DNA of 64,000 nucleotides. It comes from Roridomyces roridus. Its lineage: Eukaryota > Basidiomycota > Agaricomycetes > Agaricales > Mycenaceae. Positions 34,318 to 44,266 of the stretch are shown here, piece after piece. The stretch covers positions 186,001 to 250,000 of the forward strand of contig JARKIF010000001.1 of assembly GCA_029378245.1 (NCBI GenBank), written 5' to 3'. Position 1 is the first letter of the stretch; the number at the start of each line of letters is the position of its first letter. A program made the translations under genes and the position numbers. The notes beneath the pieces were generated by a model. It worked only from the letters and a program-made list of their open reading frames with translations, ran no database searches and was not told where the DNA came from.

Positions 34318-35072
34318 ATCGGCGGGATGTAGATTTTTCTTTTCGTTTTATCGAGAATATGTAGAGGGATTTGAGACCTTTGCCAGGAAATCTCGGATTC
34401 TCCACAGTGGAATCGGAAGCCCAAAGAGGAAATTGATGGCGTGATATCCTTTCCTTGCACCGTCATGCACGTCAATTTCCAACCTTTTCCAACGCTCGAC
34501 ATCAAAAAATTCCTTCAAAATCCATGTGGCACACTGATACGTGAAGCAGGATGGATCTGCTTGGTCTCACTTCCAAATACAAATGCCATCTGGTCTGGCG
34601 GGCTGATTCCAGCCCGAGGCGCTAGGGCAGATCGCGAGCCTGCTTTCTTTTTTCCGAGCTATTAAAAAACGGAACCATCGGATGCTAATTAGGTCCAATT
34701 CTCCTGGCCCCTGTCCGGAGAGCCCGCAGAGCGGGGCCTAGGCCTAGGCCTTGGTGCGAGTCTTCGGTTCGTCCATTTCGACTAATCTGTTGCTAATCTG
34801 GGGATTGCTGCTGACCTGATCCGTTCATTATGCGTCTTGAAGGGTGTGTTCCCGACCATTAACAACGACTCAACAGCGTTCTCATTGTGGATCACCGTCA
34901 CACGAAATCTTCCCCGATGACTTTGATCGAGCAGCTACTCAGGAGGTCCCGCTGCAAAACCTTTCTGAAACGATCGTCGGGTGAGAGATATACTATTAGG
35001 GGTGTCGCACTGCTGACTTATATAACACTTGCGGAGCGACCCTCCTGGTTTCTCCACCCACTTCTTCTCAAC
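34318..35072. other. Intergenic region, IDO to DUF6534
   Basis: Only short frames are present. A partly palindromic GGCCTAGGCCTAGGCC stretch occurs near 34735-34750. I see no gene. Confidence 0.5.
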
Positions 35073-36576
35073 CATGCCAGGCGGTACCGGAGATCTCAAC
35101 TTGACCATCGGGTACGCATTCGTTTTTATCATCAAGAGCGACAGAACCAACGTCCTCATAGATGTCTTCTGTTCGCGACGTGGGCCAACCTCATGTGCGT
35201 CTCCTTTCTCTGGTATTGCTCGACAATTTACTGATTTTTTGCAGCCTCTTTACCATCGAGTGAGTTTTCTTGTGCTTTGAATTCTCTGCATTCGTCTAAA
35301 CATTCGTTCGCAGGGCCATCCAGTATGTTTCCGTTGTCTCAGCCTCCTACACCCCTCTCACCCAACCCTCTCTAGAGTCTATCGGTACTTCGACAAGTAC
35401 CCGCGGGGTGCGTTCCTCTCCCTTCCACTCGGCTACATTTCTCGAGTACTAATCTCACCCTCCAGACATGCTGTTCAACAAATTATCCGTCGTCATCTGC
35501 GTCTTCGCCGACCTGTTGACCGTCTTTTCCTGTCTCGCCACCAGCTACCTGTACATGGTTACAAACTGGGGCAGCCTTGAGTACCTCGCAACGCAGCCCT
35601 ACTCCATCCCAATGTACATCATCGGCACCGCTATCGGAGCCGCCGTCGTGCAGGTATGGCTCACGCGTTTGGTGTTCAACTTGTGAGTACGGCCCACCAT
35701 TCTTCCATTCTTCCGCTCATATATGTGTAGAACGAAACAATGGTTCTGGCTACCCATCATCGCTCTGTTCATCCTCACTGGTCTCGTGGGTGGGGGTGCC
35801 ACCGCCTCGCAGATCTTCCTCGACTCGTCGTACACTGGACGGCAGGCCCTCGTTCGATATGTAACAAGTGAGTATTATTCGCTTCTCTGTATCCAGCGTC
35901 GATATTGACCACACAACGCACAGTCTGGCTCTCGGGGTGCAGTGCAGCCGATGCCTTCATCACCGCCGTCATCGTCTGGAAGTTCCGGACTATCAAGACG
36001 TCGTTCGCGAGCACCCAACAGCTGCTTCACCGACTCCTCATCTCGTCCGTGCGCAACGGCTCCATCACCACTATCATGACCGTTGTCACCGTCATTATCT
36101 TCTCGATTCAGCCCGAGACCAACTGTACGTCTACCCTCCCTACTCTTTCACTCGAGATGCTAACACGAAATTTAGCGGCCACCATGATCGAGATGACCAT
36201 CGGCCGGATTTACACCATGTAAGTTTCCCTGACTCTCCGTTCTCTCATCCCCGCTCACCGCTCCCACAGATCCATGTTGTCCAACTTGAACAACCGAACG
36301 CTCCTCGGCGAAGCGCAGGGTTCCTCCGGAGCCAAGAAGACGCACCACGGAGCCGACACCACCGCCACCGTGCTTCGCATCCACCAAGAAGTCGAGACGC
36401 ACTATCAGTACGACAACGACGCCATCCCGATGAACGACACGCAATATGGGGGCAAGAAGAGCATAAGTAAGGATGTCGAGTCGGGGGATGGGAATTCGGA
36501 GGTTGGGGTCGGGGGTATGCCGTTGCCCATGGTCGTTTCGGTCAAGCAGGAGACGCATTATGATAATGGCTTCTGA
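35073..36576 (+). CDS. DUF6534 seven-helix membrane protein
   Basis: The gene is cut into at least eight short exons starting at ATG 35073 (MPGGTGDLNLTI). Recognisable in order: a segment ending LLFATWANLM, YRYFDKYPR, LSVVICVFADLLTVFSCLAT, PMYIIGTAIGAAVVQVWLTR, KQWFWLPIIALFILTGLVGG, WLSGCSAADAFITAVIVWK, and a last membrane part ending TNSATMIEMTIGRIYTMSML-SNLNNR, then a long cytoplasmic tail to the stop at 36576. This helix pattern and the S-A-D-A-F-I-T/LLISSVRNGSITTIMTV motifs are those of the basidiomycete DUF6534 family of plasma-membrane-like proteins without known ligand. Exon edges of the first three exons are approximate. Confidence 0.8.
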
Positions 36577-37177
36577 GTTGAAAACTTTTTTATCATCCTT
36601 CGTTTGTGTAGACATACATACATTCTTTTTCTACAAGTTGGTACACCGGGACCCTGGGTGGTGGATAGAAATATTTATTCGCTTTCAGTAACACTTCAAT
36701 GGGAATTTCGCCCAAGGCAGTTGTGTTTGATTGTTTGCGTGTCGGCTGACCATGCCATGCCCGACGCTCATCATCCTGAGATAATGAAAAACCGGACCGT
36801 CGCAAGCACGTTGACGCTGGGCCTCTCTCTCTCCGCACCGGCGTTTACGGTTTGACCGGAGTTCTGAGTCGGACGTTCCCGCCCTTGAAGCTGGAAGCTT
36901 GAAGCCTCGCTCTACTGGTTGCTTCTTCTTCCCGGCAAGGGTCAATCTACTTACTTACCCTGGTTTCCGAACTTGGTCTGATACCCGATTCAGCCGCCGA
37001 AAAGGCTGTTGAGCTGTCCAACTAATGGGCCGTGCGCGCAACTATGTGGGTCATATAATGCCGAAAATTCTAAATTGAGCTCCAGTGCTCCACTGGTTTC
37101 CCTCGCCCACCACGTCCACTTCTGCTTCGATAATTCCTCCCGAGTCCCATTCAAGCAGCCTACAGGCTATCAATCTC
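36577..37177. other. P2 upstream region
   Basis: A stretch near 36735-36795 (GTCGGCTGACC...CTCATCATCCTGAGATAATG) resembles segments upstream of P3, P4 and P5. No gene is seen. Confidence 0.4.
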
Positions 37178-40100
37178 GATGGAGGCCGCGCTCACCGACT
37201 CTTCGGCGCTCAAATTAGCCCCCAATATGTGCATTCTATCTTCAATACACCTACTTGCATTCATCGCATCCTCAGGTCCACGCAGTTTTTCACAGACTGT
37301 AGCCAACTTACTATCCATGGATCGCATCTCATGAACGTCTCGGGAGACGTCAACATCTATCCCCCGTCTCTCCAACCAGCACGAACAGAGGCACATCCGG
37401 TGACGAGGAAGACGCAATACACCACCAGCGGAAATTACTGCAGCCAGTTGCTACACGAGGGTCGTGGATTCCCTCTGTATGTTCCAGCGCCTCGAAGCAA
37501 TCTTCCTCCAGAGTATGGAAGACACGGTGTTTCCATCGGGGATGTCGGCAGGGTCACTCCGGAGGGTGTTTTTGATTTCTTTTTCAACATCTATCTTCCT
37601 GCGGACCACCCGATAAACGACAACGACGTGCCCGATAATTTTTCACCTTTGACTGTGTACGACTCCAAGAGCGTGCTCTCGTTGGATTATGTGCCCGAAG
37701 ATTTCGTGTCGACGCCGGATTCTGTCCGGAGAATAGATCTGCCATCTTCAACAATGTGCGTTGGTTGCGATACAATTCTCGACCTCTCTGATTTACTCCA
37801 GGGAATTCGAAGATTTCCTCTTCGAAGGCAGTGGATCTCGAGGCGCAGTGCTGGCTATCCCCTTTGGCTCCCATGTCGAGAAACTTGGCAAAAGCTTAGA
37901 GCAGATAGTGGAATACGTGCACGTCAACGCTGAGAGCTGGTACAAGTACGTCAATGGCGAAAGGGGCTGTCAACTCCCCAATGGATCGTTATATCTCATT
38001 ACTGGGTGGGAAAAGGCGCGCGCCTGGGGAATGGCCTCCTTTCAGAACGCCGCGGCCCAATCTCCGTTCCGACTGGCGTTTCAGCCCGTTTTCGACGGCA
38101 ACATGGACGCCTACAAGTATCAGTGGACCGCGTCGGGACCGGCTCGCACGAGGAATTCTGGTCAAATACCGGCCGAGGACACTCCCCTCAATCAGACGGT
38201 TTTCATAGACGGATTCTCGATCTCGCTTGGAACAGGCATCTGGGGCAAGCTCTTCAAAGGCGTCCAGATTTCGCAGATTGTGGATTCTCGGCTTGGACAG
38301 ACGGGCAACCGAGATTACATTCCGTTTGGGTCTCAAGGATTCTCCCCTTCGTGGTCATTTGGCTTTCTTTCCGGAGGTGGAGATACTGGAGGGAAACAGT
38401 ACGGACGCGAGGACCCTGCCTCGACGGACGCTGTCAAGATTTCCGATCTAGCTGCGGTGCAGAATGTCAGTTGCATTTACATTTAACAACTGGACAGAAA
38501 GCTTATGACATCTACAGTTCTTCCATCCGTCCCAAGTAATAAACAATTACATGCTCCAGAAGGTAAGCAATCCAAAACGTTCGAAATAATTTTGTTCCAA
38601 CCATCCCAGTTCCCGAATGCCGCTGTTGTGATGAGTCACGACGACGACTGGCGGGATGTCCTTCGAGCTGTGGGTCTCCTACGATAATCTTTCCTTGTAC
38701 TCATATATTTTGTTCAGGATAGTACCGATATCGATGCTGATCAAGATTTAATCGTACTACTGCAACGTGCTTGCCGGGATTTCTCCTTCGTCGAGGAAAA
38801 TGGTCTTGTCACAATCCGTGAGAACGGTCGTTCATATGGCACGGCGGTCTCACGTCTAGTGGAGAGCCTTGGCACGCTGTCTTTCACAGAAGACAAGGAA
38901 CCCTTTTTAGCGGAATTCAGCCGCCTCCGAGAAGTGACTGTACCCAAAATGGTGCCATGTCAAGTACGTCGTGGTTTATTTCGAATTCTCCCCGTTTTGA
39001 TGTGGTCTTGGCGGTAGTATCGAATAGTAGGCAAGGCGCGTGGCAAGGGAACGTACGCGATTGTGCGAGAAGCCATCCACATCACCACGGACGAACGATT
39101 TACGTGCAAGATCATAAACAAAAAGCTCATCCAAGGTCGAGAGTATCTGGTGCACCGCGGCTCATGTGTTGAAAGATCGCGTACTGACATTTGTGTGCAG
39201 ATACGAAACGAGATCGCCGCGCTCAAGCGAATTTCCAGCCATGCTAACATTGTTTCGCTCCGCGACTACTTTGAGGTGTGTTATGTTGTTTCCCCTTCCA
39301 CCGGCCGGTGTTGAATCCCGGCGCAAAGACGGCCGACAGCATTTATCTGTGCTTCGATCTGTGCACAGGGGGAGAACTGATTGACCGAATATTCTTGAAA
39401 GGCAGCTACTATGAGTTGTGAGTGCACTTCGATATTGTTTCACATCCGTCCAACCATATTTGTTCAGTGAAGCTGCCGCTCTCGCCCGCACGATATTCAC
39501 CGCCATAAATCACATTCACTCAGCTAACATTGTCCACCGTGATCTCAAGCCCGAAAATCTCCTCTTCCGGACCAGGGCAGATGCGGATATTATGATCGCC
39601 GACTTTGGGCTCAGCCATATCATAGAGGATGGAAAAGTAGACGAACTCGTTGCGATCTGTGGCACATCTGTTGTATACCTGGCGCCGGAGATTCTCCTCG
39701 GACGTGAGTAATCCCAGCAAGTCGGGATTTGTAGTGACTTGGGGCTACAGGTCCTCAAGGGAAACCCGTGGACATCTGGGCGATGGGCGTAGTAACGTAT
39801 TGCCTTCTGGCTGGCTACACGCCCTTCGACGGCGAAACCCCCGAGGCAGCGAAGCTTGCGATCATAAACGGCGTGTACTCGTTCACCCCGGAGGAATATT
39901 GGGCAAACGTTTCGGAGACGGCACGCGACTTTGTGCGCGCGTGCCTCAGTGTCGATCCTGCGCTTCGGCCCACGGCGGAGGAGGCGCTGCAGCACAAGGT
40001 GTGTCCACTTTACAATTTTGGCCGCTCGATTTAACTGGCAGTCAGTGGTTGGCGAACTCTGTGCAGGACAGTGCCGGTAGCGACCCGGCCGTGAAGAAGG

Positions 40101-40273
40101 CCGCAGTCGATGCCAAGCTGCAATGTGCGTCCGAGTTTTTTTCTTCTCCATCTCGATTTCTGATCAGAGCAGGGATGTCTTTGGGGCTACAACTGCCAAA
40201 CGAAAAGGCCGTCGCAGCGGCAGAAAGCGAAGAGTACAAACAGGAAAGCGAAAATGAGTCGGGGATTGTATAA
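37178..40273 (+). CDS. P2: repeated mushroom module fused to a CaMK-like Ser/Thr kinase
   Basis: Exon 1 (37178-37228, MEAALTDSSALKLAPN) joins in phase to 37276 (FFTDCSQLTIHGSHLMNVSG). The core follows: GRGFPLYVPAPRSNLP, GVSIGDVGRVTPEGVFDFFF, then NGSLYLITGWEKARAWG, LNQTVFIDGFSISLGTGIWG, MSHDDDWRDVL and EENGLVTI. The same exon that ends VTVPKMVPCQ (donor 38964) splices over 54 bp in phase 0 to YRIVGKARGKGTYAIVREAI, so module and kinase are one protein. The kinase has the Gly loop GKARGKGTYA, the ATP-binding Lys in CKIINKK, HRDLKPENLLF, DFGLS, APE and DIWAMGVVTYCLLAGYTPF. Before APE it reads GTSVVYLAPE where fungal CaMKs have GTPGYMAPE. The last exons after WLANS are short and a calmodulin-binding helix is not obvious. 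Stop at 40273. Confidence 0.8.
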
Positions 40274-40439
40274 GTCAGTGCTTCACTGATATTGTTTGGA
40301 CGTAGACTAACCGCGGGACAGGAAATTCTTCAAATTGCACCGAGCTCGCCTGTATAGTCCAAATATTCCTTCCGTTGTCAAAATTGTTTTCGTATTGCTG
40401 TAATCCGCTGTGCCTGTACTACACTTAAAATGACATTCC

Positions 40440-40760
40440 TCGCGACTGAGTATTGACCCGTTGCTGGCGCGTTGTGTGTGGATATTTGCATATCAGCTGA
40501 CCCCGGCATCAGCCCTTTTGGTTCTAACGCTCATCATCTCAGAATGCGACGCTCTCCGCCTCCGAACTCTCGTTTCCCAACTTCTTCTTCCTCTTTCCTT
40601 GTTCCTCCCAGTCCTTCACAATGTGAATCCCACCATGATTTGTCTGGACTCTGGTGTCTGCACGATCGCGCATCCCACCATTTCGACCGTCGTTCGTCTG
40701 CCAGGCTCTGGGGCTGAGTGGTCTTGTCTGTGTATCAGCTGCTGACAGTTGTTTGGTTCT
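40440..40760 (+). repeat. Upstream repeat shared by P-family genes
   Basis: The text beginning GAGTATTGACCCGTTG at about 40448 and ending near TCATCATCTCA (40540) recurs at 43375-43445 and, in part, at 43880-44060 and 47340-47430. It precedes P3, P4 and P5. These are duplicated promoter-side sequences left from tandem duplication of the genes. Confidence 0.7.
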
Positions 40761-40906
40761 GACGCCCATCAGAAAACAGGATTGCTGCAAAGGTTTGTGG
40801 CACGAGTCCTCAGCCTCTCTGGCAGCGATTGCTTGACTACTAAAGCTCTCACGTTGGCAAGCCGCAGTGACCCGTTCTTCAGCTTTCGTTGAGTCTGCCG
40901 GTGTAA

Positions 40907-41494
40907 ATGCCGGCTCTTTTTCTCACTCAATCATCGGAAACTCAGGTCCAGTTCTTCAGAGAATCTAGCCGAATCGGTATCGAGGGATCACACCTCATGA
41001 ACGTCGCGAGAGACTCGGACGTATGTACACACCCATCCATCAGCAGCCCACTGGTACCTAATGTAAAATATGTCCGTGTGACCACAGATCTCATCCATAA
41101 CAGCTGTCGTACATGGCCATCAGCCGAGACTCTTACGACGACTGGGGACACACAATACACTCCTGGTGGATGTTATTACAACCAGACGTTGTTCCGAGGT
41201 CGAGGATTCTCTCTCGACATTCCGGCGCCTCGAGGCAATCTTCTTGCGGAGTATGGAAGACAAGGTGTTTCCATCGGAGACGTTGGAAGGGTCACCCCAG
41301 AGGGGGGTTTTGACTTTTTTTTCAACATCTACTTATCTTCCTGCGGACCACCCGATAAACGACAACAACGTGCCCGATAATTTTTCACCTTTGACTGTGT
41401 ACGACTCTAAGAGTGTGCTCTCGTTGGATTATCTGCCCCAAGATTTCGTCTCGACGCCGGATTCTGTCCGGAGAATATATCAGCAATGTGCCTG
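40907..41494 (+). pseudogene. P3: truncated P-family copy
   Basis: The frame contains FFRESSRIGIEGSHLMNVAR, TTTGDTQYTPGGCYYNQTLF, GRGFSLDIPAPRGNLL and GVSIGDVGRVTPEGGFDFFF. It then loses frame near 41335 (a small insertion in the FNIY/LPADHPIND junction) and ends at a stop after DSVRRIYQQCA. The rest of the module and any C-terminal domain are missing. Dead fragment. Confidence 0.8.
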
Positions 41495-41499
41495 AGTTG

Positions 41500-41979
41500 C
41501 GATATCTATTCACAGGCGGTCACCCCTGGGCCCGAATAACCTGTGGTGATAGCCAATGAGCGCAGTTCCATCCGAGCACCCGTTCGACGACGCAGGCACA
41601 ATTCTCATGTCAACACTATCTATCTGTCCTCTCAGCGCAGGTGACATTGCATCTTGACAAGACAAACAAATAGCAAACTTGTAGTAAACGCTGCGCAGTA
41701 CGCTAATGGATTTTCGGGTTGCTTACTCCCTGTGCGACGCGCGTGCAACAGGTGCACTGCGAGCCGTCAAGAGTCAACCACAGCGGAAAAAGGGAATGTT
41801 CATGCCTTCTGCACGAGTAATCAATTCGATCTAGAAATAATTTCATCCCTAGGCGGCAATTCTGGTTCCACGGTTCGAACACTTTCCCCGCAGTTTCGAT
41901 GTCACTCACTCAACTTCTAACAGTCTTCCAATGTCAACCAGGTACCTTACTCTCATGCGGGTGTAATCCCTGTGAGCCT
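41500..41979. other. Intergenic region, no gene seen
   Basis: Only short frames without similarity are present between the P3 fragment and the secreted-protein gene. Confidence 0.5.
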
Positions 41980-41987
41980 TATAAAAA
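41980..41987 (+). promoter_or_regulatory. TATA box of the secreted-protein gene
   Basis: TATAAAAA lies 38 bases before the ATG at 42025, close to the start codon but within the range seen in compact fungal promoters. Confidence 0.5.
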
Positions 41988-42024
41988 CCCCCACTTGAAC
42001 ACGGTTGTCCACTGAAGCGGAGCA

Positions 42025-42889
42025 ATGAAATTCTCCGAGCCTCTCCTTGTCCTTGTCTCTGTCGGAGCCACCACAGTCGCAGCTTTGCCTCAAATTTGTC
42101 AGTATAGCTTCACATGTGGGAAAAGTTGGTTACTGACTACCCGTCGTCGTTCTAAGCTGAAAGCCCTAGTTCGTGCTTGGGAACCGACAGTGTCCTCTTG
42201 CAAACTCGCAACTTCACCACCTCCGCCGGTGATATCCTCCGTGTCGAAAACAGGGCTTGCTCGGGGGCCAGAAGCACCAATTCCGGTCACAGCAAGAGAC
42301 AGACAGTCGTCGACGCCTGCGTCCTCGACGAGACCATCAACTTCCAGTGCTTTAACATTCCAAACGGCGTCGGCCCCAACGCTGCCGATTGCAACAAACT
42401 CAACGCGGCTATAATTGAAACTTTCGAGGCTGCAGGAGGTCACTCGTCCTTTTGGCTTACTCATGATGCTTACCTCACATTTCCACTAGACGTGGATTTG
42501 TTCAGTGTCACCAACAATACTGTGGCACAGTTCTCGCTGGGCACCTGTGGGTATGCATGGATCAACGACAACCCCACGGACACCTTGGAGTTTTGTTTCT
42601 CGGAAATCACTGTAGGCGCAGTGCTCCTTTTGAAGAACGAGATCGACTCATGGGATTCAAATGTAGGGATTCCTCGGCCCTGAGCTGATCAACGGGTGCA
42701 TTGTCAACGGCGGGACTGTGGGCGTCGCTACTCCGTCCGGCGCCGGCATCCCGGCGGGGATTTTGGAATGGGCCTTCGAGTGCGTGTTTAATTCAAGCGC
42801 CCGAGTGGATTGCTGACTTTGGGGCAGAATTGTGGGTCCTGATCCCTAAAGGTTCCAGTTTTGGTTCTGTTTTCGCTTCGGGTTGGTGA
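42025..42889 (+). CDS. Secreted cysteine-containing protein, possibly frame-broken near its end
   Basis: ATG 42025 starts a signal peptide (MKFSEPLLVLVSVGATTVAA). A GT...AG intron (about 42092-42156) joins to SPSSCLGTDSVLLQTRNFTT, then VVDACVLDETINFQCFNIPN, GVGPNAADCNKLNAAI, AQFSLGTCGYAWINDNPTD and TLEFCFSEITVGAVLLLKNE. The open frame stops at 42683, but CIVNGGTVGVATPSGAGIPA in another frame just after it is the expected C-terminal piece, so either a small unrecognised intron or a frame shift lies near 42660. The cysteine pattern is that of small secreted proteins common in mushrooms; no function is assigned. It sits between P-family members. Confidence 0.6.
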
Positions 42890-42956
42890 TTTGATCAGTA
42901 AACGAGCAGGCAAAATCTGTGTACTATGTTAGTCTATGTATCGGTGTTCAATGTAG

Positions 42957-43244
42957 TTACTTCTTGTGAAGGCTCCGAGTCGACTCGAAAGGGAAGGCAC
43001 CGATCCTGCAGCTGCCGATGCGGACCACACAAAGAACCCAGCTGCTTTGATTGGCTGAAGATGAGCCTTGATCCGGTGCGCGGGCCTTTGTGACGACCTT
43101 CCGCGAGAGACCTAAGATTTGAGCGATTTGAAGGACGGACCATTCGTGCGCAGATATGATGCGGCAGATTGTGCGGCCTTCTCGATTGAGGGCCCGTTCC
43201 GAGGGGCTGGGACGAATTCGAGTCGCACCATCACTGAAACGCAC
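42957..43244 (-). pseudogene. Helix-turn-helix domain remnant
   Basis: The minus-strand frame reads EGRTICRIISAHEWSVLQIA followed by QILGLSRKVVTKA, a helix-turn-helix of the kind found at the start of many uncharacterised mushroom DNA-binding proteins (often EDR..I...I....S...IA..LG.S...V..A). Beyond it the frame has no recognisable continuation, so only the N-terminal third seems to remain. Confidence 0.4.
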
Positions 43245-43808
43245 GACTCACCCGAGAGCCTGTCGAGAAGATGGGGGCGGCGGTTCACCCGATCCTCTGA
43301 TATTTTCAGGCGCTCGAGAGAGGGGAGAAGAGCCCAGGAGCGAACGGGGTGGTCCTCTGAGATAATGACACAGAGTATTGACCCGTTGTTGACGCGTTGT
43401 GTTTGGGTGTTTGCCTATCAGCTGACCCCGGCATCAACCCTTTTGGTCAAGAGGTGAGCGATCTCTGGATCTGTCAAAAGGACGCGCGGCCCTTCCTGAG
43501 TCGCAGTAGCCACTACCGCTAGCTACCGCTACATTGTCCTACTTCAATGGATATATACATACATCGTGGAATACATGGACGTCCGAAAAATTCCCCTCTG
43601 TGGGCTTCAAGCGGGGTGACAACGACTTGACTGAGGCTATGAAGAGGCCTCAACGACGAACGTCGTGATGACACGGCTGCGGGTGAACTGGAAGGTTGCT
43701 TTTGACAAATCTGAGCTTCAGAGACGTGCAGTACAGGGAGCTGCATGCAAGGCAACGCAATGCTGCCTCAGCCTGCCGCACGTGCCACTGATCAACATTT
43801 CCTTTTCT

Positions 43809-43827
43809 GGGGGGGGGGGGGGGGGGG
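43809..43827 (+). repeat. Run of 19 G
   Basis: An uninterrupted poly-G of 19 bases lies in the upstream region of P4. It may form a quadruplex and is also a place where read errors are likely. Confidence 0.9.
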
Positions 43828-44266
43828 TGGTCGTGGGAATTTTTGAGAGATCCCGAGATCGCTCACCTCTTGCTTTTGGTTCTAACGCTCATCATCTCAT
43901 AACGCGACGCGCCGCCTCCGGACTTTCGTTTTCCAGCTTCTTCTTCCTCTTTCCTTGTTCTTCCCGTCTTTCCCAATGTGAATCCCACTATGATTATCCT
44001 CTGGTGTCTGCATGATCGCGCATCCCGCCATTTCCGAGACTGTTACAGACAGTCGTTCAACTGTTCATCTGCCCTCTGGAGCTGAGTGGTGTTACCAACG
44101 CCATCATGACCACCGAAGCAGGAAGGTGCGTGCCATATGTCAACCACAGCTCCATTGCTGTGTATACAGCCGCAGAGCGACGATATTTAAATTCAGGAAG
44201 CGCTAGAATGACTACAGCTAGTTCCCTCTTCTGGACCCCAGCATCCCCCAAACCATCAGAGATTCC

